This document shows positions 7,998 through 16,652 of a DNA stretch of 64,000 nucleotides, piece after piece. The stretch lies in assembly GCA_036401375.1 (NCBI GenBank), contig DASWVB010000012.1, forward strand, positions 372,001-436,000, written 5' to 3'. The translations under genes were made by a program, and so were the position numbers. The notes beneath the pieces were generated by a model. That model had not been told where the DNA came from and made no database searches. It saw only the letters and a program-made list of their open reading frames with translations. This DNA is from DASWUZ01 sp036401375. Lineage in GTDB: Bacteria > Acidobacteriota > Terriglobia > Terriglobales > Acidobacteriaceae. Position 1 is the first letter of the stretch; each line of letters starts with the position of its first letter.

Positions 7998-8585
7998 ATG
8001 ATCGCCCACCTTCGGGGAACGCTGTTCTCCAAACAACCAGGGCAGGCCATCGTCGACGCTGGCGGAGTCGGCTACGACGTCCTCATCAGCATTCCAACCT
8101 TTACTGCCCTGCCCGCAGAAGGCGCGCCCGTCGCCCTCCACATCTACACCGTCGTGCGCGAGGACGCGCTCGCCCTCTTCGGCTTCCTCGAGCTCCACGA
8201 GAAGCGCCTCTTCGAGCGACTCATCACCGTCAGCGGAGTGGGCCCGAAGCTCGCCATCACCATCCTCAGCGGGCTCAGCCCCGAGCGCACCGTCAGCGCC
8301 ATCCGCGCCCAGGACCACGCCATCCTCACCCGCATCCCCGGCGTCGGAAAGAAGCTCGCTGAACGCCTCGTCGTCGAGCTGAAGGACAAGCTTGAAGACA
8401 TGGCCACTGCACCCGCCCCCATGGTCGCCGGCCCCGCTGCCGACGACGTCCTCTCCGCTCTGGTGAACCTCGGCTATCAGCGCCCCGCCGCGCTCAAAGC
8501 CATCGAGACGGTGGCAGCAAAGGACAAGGCCGCCGCCAGCGACTTCGACCTGCTCTTCCGCGCCGCCATGCTCGTCATCCGTTAG
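7998..8585 (+). CDS. ruvA: Holliday junction branch migration protein RuvA
   Basis: DNA-binding subunit of the RuvAB complex; it binds the four-way junction while RuvB drives branch migration. It is 195 residues, the usual size. The N-terminal OB fold starts MIAHLRGTL and ends near FGFLELHEKRLFERLI. The two helix-hairpin-helix motifs are SGVGPKLAITILSG and IPGVGKKLAERLVVELKDKL. A linker rich in A and P leads to the C-terminal RuvB-binding domain (DDVLSALVNLGYQRPAALKAI). The start is fixed by family alignment. ruvB and ruvC are not beside it. The S41-like gene follows after about 170 bases. Confidence 0.96.
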   Translation: MIAHLRGTLFSKQPGQAIVDAGGVGYDVLISIPTFTALPAEGAPVALHIYTVVREDALALFGFLELHEKRLFERLITVSGVGPKLAITILSGLSPERTVSAIRAQDHAILTRIPGVGKKLAERLVVELKDKLEDMATAPAPMVAGPAADDVLSALVNLGYQRPAALKAIETVAAKDKAAASDFDLLFRAAMLVIR

Positions 8586-8758
8586 CGAACTGCGCGCCCT
8601 CGAGGCTTGCCACCGTCTACCGCCGCGCTTCTCCGCCGCGCCTCACGCGGGCGCCCATCCGCAGACAGGCTTTGAGCGCATGGAAGCACCCGCCCGTGAG
8701 TCGAACCCTGCTGCGGTATCATCTTCATAACGGCCCCCGCGGGGTCGAGAGTGGGATC

Positions 8759-10111
8759 ATGTCAAAAGGCTTCAAGCGCACCGTCCTTGCGATCTCTGCT
8801 GCACTGGTCATCTTCGTCTTTCTGGGCGGCTCAGGATCCCTCAACGGTGTTCACGCCGACACCCACAACGGCGACGACGGCGCTTACCCCGAGATGGCCG
8901 TCTACCAGGAAGTCCTGAAGAAGGTGCAGAGCGACTACGTCGTCGACCCCAACGTCGATGCGGTCACCAACGGCGCGCTCCATGGCCTGCTCGAGTCGCT
9001 CGATCCGGACTCCAGCTACCTCTCCTCCGCCGAGTACAAGATCTACAAGCAGCACCTCGATCTCAATCAGGCCTCAGACAAGCACTCCGAGACCGCACAG
9101 ATCGGCATCGCCATCTCCAAGCGCTTCGGCTACGCCACCGTCATCACCGTCGTTCCCGGCTCACCCGCCGACAAGGCCGGCATCCAGGATGGAGACATCC
9201 TCGAGTCCATCGAGGGCCAGTCCACCCGCGAGATGTCCCTTGCCATCATCCGCCTGCTGCTTGACGGCAAGCCGGGCACCGACATCACCTTCTCGGTTGT
9301 GAAGCCGCGCAAGTCCGAGCCCGACAAGCTCACCCTCACCCGCGCCATCACTCCTCCTCCGACCCTATCCGAGCAGCAGTACGAGAACGCCAGCATCCTC
9401 TACCTCAAGCCCGGCGTCCTCAGCAAAGAGCGCGTTGATGAACTCGAGGCCAGGCTGCGGTCCAGCCAGAAGAGCGGTAAGAAGATCCTCCTCGACTTGC
9501 GCGACGTCGCCTCCGGCGATGAGCTGCAGGGCGTGCGCCTCGCCAACGCCTTCATCCAGTCCGGCACGCTGGGCAGCCTGGAAGGCCAGAAGTTCGCCCG
9601 GCAGACCTTCTCGGCAGACAGCTCGAACTTCATCACCGCCGCCCCTCTCGTCGTGCTCGTCAACCGGGGAACAGCCGGGGCCGCCGAACTGGTCGCCGCA
9701 GCCGTGCTCGAGGACAAGCGCGGCAAGCTGGTCGGCGATCGCACCTTCGGCGAAGGCACCGTGCAGAAGACCTTTGAGCTGCCCAACGGAGCGGCCCTGA
9801 TCCTCTCCATAGCCAAGTACGAGTCCCCCTCAGGCAAGAAGATTCAGGATGAATCCGTCACCCCCAATGTGCTGGTCGCCTCCAACGATGACCAGGAAGT
9901 ACCCGACGATGAGGACGCTGAGTCGGGCCCCTCGATTCCCGGTACCCCCGCCAAACCCACTCCCGCCGTCACCCCCGCCAAGCCTCCCGTTCCCGAGGTC
10001 AAGCCCGGCCCCAGGGTCGATGACCAGCTCAACAAGGCGCTCGAACTGTTGAAGGGCACAGTCACCGCCTCGCACGGCACAACGCCCTCGACCCGGGGCG
10101 CGGGGCTATAG
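8759..10111 (+). CDS. S41/CtpA-like PDZ protein lacking the catalytic Ser-Lys dyad
   Basis: About 450 residues from ATG 8759 (the frame is open to 8672). Domains: signal anchor near 9-27, a helical N-terminal region with DYVVDPNVD, a PDZ domain (VVPGSPADKAGIQDGDILESIEG), then the S41 tail-specific protease fold. In active C-terminal processing proteases the nucleophile lies in SASASEI and the general base in TFGKGTVQ. Here the same places read TAGAAELVAA (alanine 309) and TFGEGTVQ (glutamate 332), so both catalytic residues are absent. The surrounding fold is well kept (VLVNRGTAG, LEDKRGKLVGDRTFGEG), and the tail is Pro/Lys rich. It is probably a periplasmic pseudoprotease acting as scaffold or regulator. 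Its stop lies 1 base before the glutaredoxin ATG. Confidence 0.88.
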   Translation: MSKGFKRTVLAISAALVIFVFLGGSGSLNGVHADTHNGDDGAYPEMAVYQEVLKKVQSDYVVDPNVDAVTNGALHGLLESLDPDSSYLSSAEYKIYKQHLDLNQASDKHSETAQIGIAISKRFGYATVITVVPGSPADKAGIQDGDILESIEGQSTREMSLAIIRLLLDGKPGTDITFSVVKPRKSEPDKLTLTRAITPPPTLSEQQYENASILYLKPGVLSKERVDELEARLRSSQKSGKKILLDLRDVASGDELQGVRLANAFIQSGTLGSLEGQKFARQTFSADSSNFITAAPLVVLVNRGTAGAAELVAAAVLEDKRGKLVGDRTFGEGTVQKTFELPNGAALILSIAKYESPSGKKIQDESVTPNVLVASNDDQEVPDDEDAESGPSIPGTPAKPTPAVTPAKPPVPEVKPGPRVDDQLNKALELLKGTVTASHGTTPSTRGAGL

Positions 10112-10112
10112 G

Positions 10113-10379
10113 ATGGCGATTTCCAGGCGCGTCATCCTCTACAGCCAGCCCGCGTGTCCTCCCTGCTACGCGGCAAAGAACTACCTCACCGCCCGCAGGA
10201 TCGACTTTGAATACAAGAACGTGCAGGGCGATCCGGAGGCCATGCGCGAGCTCCTCGCGCTCAACAGCCGCTCCACGCCCACCATCGTGGTCGGTGAGGG
10301 AGTCGACGCGCAGGTAATGATCGGCTTCGATCCCGAAAAGCTCGACGCCATGCTGGCGCTCGCATCGACTGCCAGCTAG
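10113..10379 (+). CDS. Glutaredoxin-like thiol-disulfide protein
   Basis: 88 residues with a thioredoxin-fold redox motif CPPC at 15-18, a cis-proline region STPTIVVGEG and a GFDPEKLDAML end, as in NrdH/Grx-like proteins. It probably reduces disulfides in the cytoplasm; CPPC is less common than CPYC. The ATG follows the stop of the S41-like gene by 1 base, so translation is coupled and the two are one transcript. The stop overlaps the ribF stop on the other strand by 4 bases. Confidence 0.9.
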   Translation: MAISRRVILYSQPACPPCYAAKNYLTARRIDFEYKNVQGDPEAMRELLALNSRSTPTIVVGEGVDAQVMIGFDPEKLDAMLALASTAS

Positions 10380-11482
10380 GCAAGCCCCTCAGCAGTCGAA
10401 TGCGCCCGCTCTAGTTTCCGTTTGCTCCCCACTAACCGCCACAGTTGAAAGTACCGCTTCGCCTTCGCAACATCGCGAAAGATCTGCGCCCGCAGCAGCT
10501 CCGGCGAGGCGAACCGCCGCTCCTCCCGCAGCCGCCGCAGAAAGGTCAGCTCCAGAGGAGTCTCCGGCGTAAGCTCCAGCGGATCGATGGCCGCATCGTA
10601 GTCGAGCAGGTAGCTCTCGATCGCATACGACTCCTCGCCAAAGGTCGGGCGCCTGCCCGCATTCGTAACAGCGTCAAAGATCCTGCCCCCCGAACCTCTC
10701 CCGCCGCCCGCCCGCAGCCGCGTGATGTAGACGCCATCCGCCGGAACCAGCTCATCGTAAGGCGCAAGATTGATCGTGGGAACTGTCAGGCGCGAGCCGA
10801 TGCCCCGTCCCGTTGCGGCTGTCGAATCGATCGAGAAAGGACGCCCCAGCAGCGCTCGCGCGTTGCCCATCTCCCCCGCAAGGATGCACTGCCGCACCCG
10901 GCTGCTGGAGATCAGCATCCCGCGCACGTGCCGCGCCGAGTGTATCTCCACCCGAAACCCCAGCTTCACGCCCAGCGCCTCCAGCACCGCCGTATCGCAG
11001 TGCGCGCGGTGGCCAAAGCGGAAGTTCTCCCCCTCGTGCACCTCGACCGCGTGCAGCGCATCGCGCAGGATCGCCGTGACGAACTCCTCGCCCGACATCC
11101 GCGACAGCTCCGGCGTGAAGGGCAGCACCAGCACCGCATCCACCCCCGTCCCCTCCAGCAGCCTCAGCCGCGACTCGAGCGGAGTGATCAGCCGCGGACT
11201 GTCCTCCGGACGCAGCAGCCGCGACGGATGAGGATCGAAGGTTACCGCCACCGCCCTCACCGCCGCCGGCCTCATTGCCGCCGCCGCGTCAGCGCCAGCA
11301 GCACCTGCCGCCGCCGCGTCAGCGGCATTCAAAGCTGACTCGAAGGAACACGACAACACCCGCGCCCGCTCCTCTATCAGGTTCAGGATCCAGCGATGCC
11401 CGCAGTGCACCCCGTCGAAGTTGCCGATGGTCACCACCGTCGGGCCGGGTGAAATCTCTGCGAGCGATCGGTAGACGCGCAT
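10376..11482 (-). CDS. ribF: Bifunctional riboflavin kinase / FAD synthetase
   Basis: Phosphorylates riboflavin to FMN and adenylates FMN to FAD. The N-terminal nucleotidyltransferase motif GNFDGVHCGH (20-29) and VTFDPHPSRLL are clear, and the C-terminal kinase domain has TVPTINLAP and VTNAGRRPTFGE. It is 368 residues, longer than the usual 300-330, mainly because of an Ala-rich insertion after residue 45 (SALNAADAAAAGAAGADAA) and a Gly/Arg-rich loop before IFDAVTNAG. It starts 2 bases after the stop of the MBL hydrolase gene. Last gene of the minus-strand run DUF1844 - MBL - ribF. Confidence 0.94.
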   Translation of the reverse strand: MRVYRSLAEISPGPTVVTIGNFDGVHCGHRWILNLIEERARVLSCSFESALNAADAAAAGAAGADAAAAMRPAAVRAVAVTFDPHPSRLLRPEDSPRLITPLESRLRLLEGTGVDAVLVLPFTPELSRMSGEEFVTAILRDALHAVEVHEGENFRFGHRAHCDTAVLEALGVKLGFRVEIHSARHVRGMLISSSRVRQCILAGEMGNARALLGRPFSIDSTAATGRGIGSRLTVPTINLAPYDELVPADGVYITRLRAGGGRGSGGRIFDAVTNAGRRPTFGEESYAIESYLLDYDAAIDPLELTPETPLELTFLRRLREERRFASPELLRAQIFRDVAKAKRYFQLWRLVGSKRKLERAHSTAEGLA

Positions 11483-11484
11483 AG

Positions 11485-12369
11485 TCAGATCTCGAACTCG
11501 ATCTGCAGACCGTCATACGCGAGCGCAATCGGTGCCGGCAGCACCGTCGATGCGTGTGAGATCTCATGAGACATGTGAGTGAACCAGGCCCGGCGCGGTC
11601 GCAACTCTTCCACCCATTCGATCGCCTCTTTCACGTTGGAGTGGCTCGGATGTGCCTGCGGCCTCAGTGCGTCGAGGATCAGCACATCAAGTCCCTCGAG
11701 CAGCGGCAGGCTGCTGTCGGGAATCCCGTTCATGTCCGTCAGATAAGCAGCGCTGCCAAATCGGAAGCCGCCTACCTCAAGCCGTCCGTGCCGCAGCGGC
11801 ACCCTCTGGAACGCCACTCCGCAGACATTGACGACCTCATCGCCCGCGATCCGGTGCAGCTCCACCCTCGCTCTCGTCGGATACTCCGAGTCAGGCGAAA
11901 ACGTGTAGTCGAAGACCTTCTCGAGGGTCAGCGCCGTGGTCTCATCGGCATAGAGCGGCAGCTTGCCCGCGCGTTTGAAAGACAGCGGCCGCAGGTCGTC
12001 CAGCCCCAGGATGTGGTCAGCGTGCGAATGGGTATAAAACACCGCATCCACGTGCCCGATGCCCTCTCGCATCGCCTGCTGGCGAAAATCAGGGCCTGTA
12101 TCGATGATCACGCAACGCTCTTGGGGCCAGCCGTCAGTCGTTCCCGCCGCCGCCGGGGCAGCCGACTTGGCCGGGAGTCCATCCCCGCCGAGCCCACCCA
12201 GCCCCTGCTCAGGCCGCCCACCTCGCTCTGCCGCCGCCCACGTCACGCTGATCGAGGGCCGGGTCCGCCGGTCGCGCGGGTCAGCCGACCTGCAGACTGC
12301 GCAGTTGCAGCCAAGCGTCGGAACCCCCATCGAAGTACCGCTGCCCAGGATGTGTATCGTTGCCTGCAC
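11485..12369 (-). CDS. MBL-fold metallohydrolase (PhnP-like phosphodiesterase)
   Basis: 294 residues. The start is GTG at 12369, 3 bases after the stop of the DUF1844 gene. The N-terminus (IHILGSGTSMGVPTLGCNCAVC) is typical of PhnP/YycJ-type beta-lactamase-fold hydrolases. The metal motif HSHADH (H114, H116, D118, H119) and DTGPDFR are intact, with a late HMSHEISH and a KEAIEW segment. A Gly/Ala-rich insertion occupies about 44-82 and is absent from typical members. It probably cleaves a cyclic phosphate or other phosphodiester bond; the true substrate is unknown. Middle gene of a three-gene run ending with ribF. Confidence 0.88.
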   Translation of the reverse strand: MQATIHILGSGTSMGVPTLGCNCAVCRSADPRDRRTRPSISVTWAAAERGGRPEQGLGGLGGDGLPAKSAAPAAAGTTDGWPQERCVIIDTGPDFRQQAMREGIGHVDAVFYTHSHADHILGLDDLRPLSFKRAGKLPLYADETTALTLEKVFDYTFSPDSEYPTRARVELHRIAGDEVVNVCGVAFQRVPLRHGRLEVGGFRFGSAAYLTDMNGIPDSSLPLLEGLDVLILDALRPQAHPSHSNVKEAIEWVEELRPRRAWFTHMSHEISHASTVLPAPIALAYDGLQIEFEI

Positions 12370-12372
12370 CCG

Positions 12373-13209
12373 CTACTTTCGCGGCGCCGGCGGTCTCGTT
12401 CCCGGCGGCAGAGGGCCCGCAGCCTGGGGAGGTCTCCCTCCCCCCGGCCTCGCACCCGGCGGCGCATTCGGCGGACGCTGCGCCTGCGCGGCAAGCGCAT
12501 TCGTGATCTCGAGGAACATCATCCTCAGGTTGAACAGCGCGCTCTGCAGCAGCCGCTGCTCCGCCTCGTTCAGATTGCCCTTGGTCTTGTCTCCAAGCAC
12601 CGCCAGCATGTCAATGGATTGCCGCGCCCCGATGATGTCGATGCGCGGCTTCTGTCCCGGCTCCCCTGCCGCACCCATCGCCACCACCGCGGCCAGGTAG
12701 ATCGACTGCACCAGCTGGTCAAAATCCATCTGCACCGAAGGCGGCGCCGCCGGGTTCGCCTGCTGCACCATCGTGTCCAGCAGGTCGGAGGAGCGCTGAT
12801 ACGCCTCGTGCTGCTGGGCTGTCTCCGCTGCCGTTGGCATCGGCCCAAGGCCATCGTCCTCGCTCGCCTCGTCATAAGCCGATCCAGCCGCGCCTGTTTC
12901 AGCGCTCAGCCCGGCCTCCCGCCCCGGAGTCGCCGTCTCCGACCCGCTCCCGCTGCCCTGCGACTGGATCAGCCCTTCCCCGCGCTCTTCGGTTCGCGGC
13001 CCATCCACGTTGCCCTGTGCCCCGACCAGGTGCAGCCCCGGGCCCGCGGTCGGCGAAGCCGTCTCGGGCGTAGCAAAGTTCTCCTGCAAGCTGCCCGGCA
13101 CCGCCGCCGAAGAGGCCTCCGGCTCAGCCGGCCGCCCCTCCCGCAGCTCCCCCGCGGTAGTGAACTTGCGCTTGTCGGTGACAGTAAAGAGCGGTGGTTT
13201 CTCAGCCAT
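12373..13209 (-). CDS. DUF1844 domain protein
   Basis: 278 residues. The DUF1844 core is near 165-250: FDQLVQSIYLAAVVAMG, then IDIIGARQSIDMLAVLGDKT, KGNLNEAEQRLLQSALFNL and RMMFLEITN. The family is small, helical and of unknown function, and widespread in Acidobacteria and other Gram-negative phyla. The region before the core is low-complexity (Ala, Pro, Gly, Glu) and the end is Pro/Arg-rich (PPNAPPGARPGGGRPPQ), both likely disordered. It begins MAEKPPLFTVTDKRKF. First gene of the run leading to the MBL hydrolase and ribF. Confidence 0.85.
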   Translation of the reverse strand: MAEKPPLFTVTDKRKFTTAGELREGRPAEPEASSAAVPGSLQENFATPETASPTAGPGLHLVGAQGNVDGPRTEERGEGLIQSQGSGSGSETATPGREAGLSAETGAAGSAYDEASEDDGLGPMPTAAETAQQHEAYQRSSDLLDTMVQQANPAAPPSVQMDFDQLVQSIYLAAVVAMGAAGEPGQKPRIDIIGARQSIDMLAVLGDKTKGNLNEAEQRLLQSALFNLRMMFLEITNALAAQAQRPPNAPPGARPGGGRPPQAAGPLPPGTRPPAPRK

Positions 13210-13344
13210 GTTCTTTCATCCATTCTGGTTCATTCGATGTTCCGATACTTTGATACTTCGATGGCCGGGGAATGCAGACGATTCCAACGTGCAGACCGTT
13301 CGCTGATTCTAAAAAAAAGTCGTAGTTCACGGAGCCGTAGGTAG

Positions 13345-14556
13345 TCAGCCCTCGTCATCCTCTTCCAGGGAGGGCGGCCCATCCAGCAACCTTGCCTTGC
13401 CACCCTCATATTCAAGTTCAAGCTTGCGCTCGATCGCGTCGCCACGCACGTAACCGAGCGCCAATACCGTTGACCGCTCAGGCAGCGCCGCTCCGGCCGG
13501 CAGCTCTCGGGCCCTTAGCTCCCGAGCCAGCCCGGCCCGTCGATAAGTCGCCACACTCGTCAGCTGCCCGACCGCCCTCTCCTCGCCCGCGACGCGCAGC
13601 TCCGTGCCCGCCAGCGGCGCCGGCCCGCTCAACGAGAGCTGCCGCAGAAAGCGATGCACCGTCGTTCGCGAACGGATCCGCTCCACGATCTCCTGCCCCA
13701 GGTAACAGCCCTTGCTGAAGTTGAGCGCCCGCGCCTGCGACGTCTCCTGCACCAGGTTGCGGTCGTTGATATCGACCCCATAGATCGGCGTGCCCTCGAG
13801 CACGCGCAGCGCGTTCCACGCCTCAAGCCCCGCCGCCCTCGCGCCGCTCTCTACCAGCAGCCTCGCGAGCTCCGCGGTCGACGCAGGCTCAAACCAAAGC
13901 TCAAACCGCGGCGTCAGCACGCCATAAGCCCTCGTGACCGTCACCGGCACCCCGCCCAGCCGGCCGCTCGTGAACTGATGCGGCTCAAGCTCCGCCGCCT
14001 CCACCAGCTCAAGCCGCTGCAAGAGCTCAGCAGCACCCGGACCCGCCAAACCGAGCGCAGTAACGGTCCCGCTCGGCTCCCGGAGCTCCACATCGTCCAT
14101 GATGATGAAGCGGTCGAAGTGTTCCATCAGCCGCCCCGCCTGCGACCGGTCCGTCTCGATCACCAGCCGTTCCGCCTCGCCCCCCGGCTCCGGCTCACGA
14201 TACACATAAGCGTCGCCCTGGATGCGCCCCTGCGCGTTCAGGATAAAGTTGTAGTTACCATGGTGCCTGGCCAGGGTGCTCACGGCGTTGGTCACCATTC
14301 CGTTCAGCCAGCGAAACTTATCTTCTCCAGAGACAGAAATGCGGGTGCGAAAGCCGAGGTCATAGAGTCCAACAGAGTGCAGCAGCGCATCAAGCTCGCG
14401 CGCCGGATTGCCGAAGCTCGACACGCAAAGCGCGCCCGATTGGGCCTCCAGCGGCAGCGCAGCGTCCTGGCCCACCAGCACCCCGGCCAGGGAACTCAGC
14501 GGCGGCGCAACGGGCTGATCCAGTGCGGGTTCAACGATCTGGGTGGAGTCGGTCAT
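13345..14556 (-). CDS. ygfZ: Folate-binding protein YgfZ/GcvT-like
   Basis: About 403 residues from ATG 14556; the frame is open to 14601. A TATAAT is found about 18 bases before this ATG on the minus strand. The family signature KGCYLGQEIVERI is present, together with an N-terminal GcvT-like tetrahydrofolate fold (RISVSGEDKFRWLNGMVTN). YgfZ proteins help maintain certain iron-sulfur enzymes through folate binding, and the signature cysteine is retained. It runs toward the DUF1844 gene across a 135-base gap in which no gene is seen. Confidence 0.9.
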   Translation of the reverse strand: MTDSTQIVEPALDQPVAPPLSSLAGVLVGQDAALPLEAQSGALCVSSFGNPARELDALLHSVGLYDLGFRTRISVSGEDKFRWLNGMVTNAVSTLARHHGNYNFILNAQGRIQGDAYVYREPEPGGEAERLVIETDRSQAGRLMEHFDRFIIMDDVELREPSGTVTALGLAGPGAAELLQRLELVEAAELEPHQFTSGRLGGVPVTVTRAYGVLTPRFELWFEPASTAELARLLVESGARAAGLEAWNALRVLEGTPIYGVDINDRNLVQETSQARALNFSKGCYLGQEIVERIRSRTTVHRFLRQLSLSGPAPLAGTELRVAGEERAVGQLTSVATYRRAGLARELRARELPAGAALPERSTVLALGYVRGDAIERKLELEYEGGKARLLDGPPSLEEDDEG

Positions 14557-14807
14557 CGCGGGCGGCACTAACAAATTATAGCCTCGCTCATGGGTCCGCA
14601 TGGCCGCCGCTGCAGGCTCCGGCGCAGGTCTCTCCCATGCGCGGCAACAGAGGCGTTAGAAAGTACAGCGCGATCGAACACCGGGGCGCAGCAAACATGG
14701 TCTGGCAAAAACCGCGCCCTGAAATCAGCTGCACCACGGGTTTGCGGCCCATGGGCGATAACCCACAGCGCGATACCGCGCCATCTGCAGGAGAAGGGAA
14801 GCAGGCG

Positions 14808-16454
14808 ATGAAGTCAGCTGCGAAGCTCGGCAGCCTCTTGAGTCTGGGAATGCTTACCGCAGCGCTGTCCGGGGCTCCGGCGGCGTTCGCTCAGACTGCT
14901 CCGGCCCCACCCCCTCCGCCCTCCGCCCGATCCTCGGCGGCCGGGGCCGGCTCCGGCAGCCAAAAGCCCGCCATCACCCCTGCCGAGGCGCGGGAGCTGA
15001 TGCGCTCCGTCGACTCCATCATGCAGTTCGCCTCCGCCGACAGCCAGCTCCCCATCAGGCACAAGGTCAAGCGCCGCCTCATCAGCCGCGAAGAGGTGAC
15101 CAGGTACGTCGTCGCCAAATTCAACGACGATGAAGACGCCAAGCGCATGCAGCGCTCCGAGATCGTGCTCAAGAAGTTCGGCCTGCTCGATCGCGACTTC
15201 CAGCTGCGCCCCTTTCTCACCAGCCTGCTCACCGAGCAGATCGCCGGCTACTACGACGACAAGACCAAGACGGTCAACCTGCTCGACTGGATCGAGCCCG
15301 ACGCCCAGCGCCCGGTGCTCGCCCACGAGCTCACCCATGCCCTGCAGGACCAGCGCGTCGACCTCTCGAAGTGGGGCAACAAGACCGACACCAACCTCGC
15401 CCGCAACGTCATCGAAGACAATCGCCACCTCGCGGCCGACGAGGCAGACTCCGCCCGCGACGCCGTGCTCGAGGGCCAGGCCATGGCCGTCTTTGTTGAC
15501 TACACCCTCAAGGCCTCCGGCCGCAGCCTGCTCACCGCGCCCGAGATGGTCGAGGGCCTCAAAGACAATATGGAGGACGTCTCCGACTCGCCCGTCATGG
15601 CGCGCGCTCCCCTGCTGCTGCAGCAGTCGATGCTCTTTCCCTATCGCGAGGGGCTCAGCTTTGAAGCCGCTTTGTTAAAGGATTCAGGCGCAGCCGGCGC
15701 CTTTGCAGCGGCCCTCGACCGCCCGCCCTCGACCAGCTACGAGATCCTCAACCCACCCGCTTACGAGCGCCAGGAGAAGATCCCTCTCCTCACCATGCCC
15801 GATATTCACGACCTGCTGCGCACCGCCTACGATCCCTACGATGTGGGAGTCATGGGCGCGCTCGATGTGCGTATGCTCACCGAACTCTTCGCCGGCCCCG
15901 ACGTCTCCGCGCAGCTCACCCCGCAGTGGGACGGCGGACTCTACTACGCCGCGCAGGCCCGCTCCGCGCAGGCCAACGGCCAGCGCGCCTCGACCGCCTC
16001 ACTCAGCCTGCTCTACCTCTCGCGGTGGAAGACGCCCGAGGCCGCCGATCGCTTCGCCCGGATCTACGCCGAGGAGCTCTCGAAGAAATACTCCCGCGTC
16101 TCCCGCGACAACGCCTCCGAGGCTGACGATAGCGAACAGATCTACAACACCAGTGAAGGCCCCGTACTGATCGCCGTCAGCGGACGGCAGGTATTCGTCA
16201 GCGAGAGCTTTGACATGCCGCTCGCCCGCAAGCTGCAGCTGCTCCTCACAGGCGCGCAGTCCAGCGAAGGCCTGCAGACTGCCTCGCTGGCCATCGGTCC
16301 CGCTTTCGCTGCCGGCGCTGCTCCGTCCGGAACGCCGCGGCTGCGCGTTTCGAAGATGTCGCCGCTGCCCGCGCCGGCCTCGGACCCTCTGACCGGCAGC
16401 ATGGTTCGCTGGTTATCGAGCTGCGGCTTTATGAAAGCCGCTCTACCGCGCTAA
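14808..16454 (+). CDS. Secreted HELTH-motif putative metallopeptidase
   Basis: 548 residues from ATG 14808, preceded by GGAGAAGGG; the frame is open upstream to 14523 but lacks coding character there. Signal peptide: MKSAAKLGSLLSLGMLTAAL to AFAQ, then a Pro/Ser/Gly-rich linker. A zinc-peptidase motif HELTHALQDQ sits at 173-177 after QRPVLA, with further helical segments (DEADSARDAVLEGQAMAVF) that could give a third ligand, as in gluzincins where a downstream glutamate binds zinc. No named family was recognised. It is probably periplasmic or secreted. Converges with the GH30 gene, with a hairpin terminator between them. Confidence 0.75.
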   Translation: MKSAAKLGSLLSLGMLTAALSGAPAAFAQTAPAPPPPPSARSSAAGAGSGSQKPAITPAEARELMRSVDSIMQFASADSQLPIRHKVKRRLISREEVTRYVVAKFNDDEDAKRMQRSEIVLKKFGLLDRDFQLRPFLTSLLTEQIAGYYDDKTKTVNLLDWIEPDAQRPVLAHELTHALQDQRVDLSKWGNKTDTNLARNVIEDNRHLAADEADSARDAVLEGQAMAVFVDYTLKASGRSLLTAPEMVEGLKDNMEDVSDSPVMARAPLLLQQSMLFPYREGLSFEAALLKDSGAAGAFAAALDRPPSTSYEILNPPAYERQEKIPLLTMPDIHDLLRTAYDPYDVGVMGALDVRMLTELFAGPDVSAQLTPQWDGGLYYAAQARSAQANGQRASTASLSLLYLSRWKTPEAADRFARIYAEELSKKYSRVSRDNASEADDSEQIYNTSEGPVLIAVSGRQVFVSESFDMPLARKLQLLLTGAQSSEGLQTASLAIGPAFAAGAAPSGTPRLRVSKMSPLPAPASDPLTGSMVRWLSSCGFMKAALPR

Positions 16455-16556
16455 ATCGACTTAGCCTCGCTTGGACTTACCTGGCCGTAGAGTAAGTCCA
16501 CAAACTACAAGATTCATCATGCTGTCGCAAAGCAAAACAGCAGATACAAAATAAAA

Positions 16557-16595
16557 GGGGACAGTGCGGTAGCTTACAGCTAACCGCCTGTCCCC
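16557..16595 (-). terminator. Hairpin terminator between convergent genes
   Basis: GGGGACAG (16557-16564) pairs with CTGTCCCC (16588-16595), with an inner GCGGT/ACCGC helix. On the minus strand it is followed by TTTTATTTTG, so it can end the GH30 transcript. A CCTCTT run on the plus side gives weaker stopping of the gene ending at 16454. Confidence 0.75.
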
Positions 16596-16652
16596 CTCTT
16601 CACCACTTACAAGTACACGTCGCAGTGAAACTACTCCGACTAACAGCAGCGG

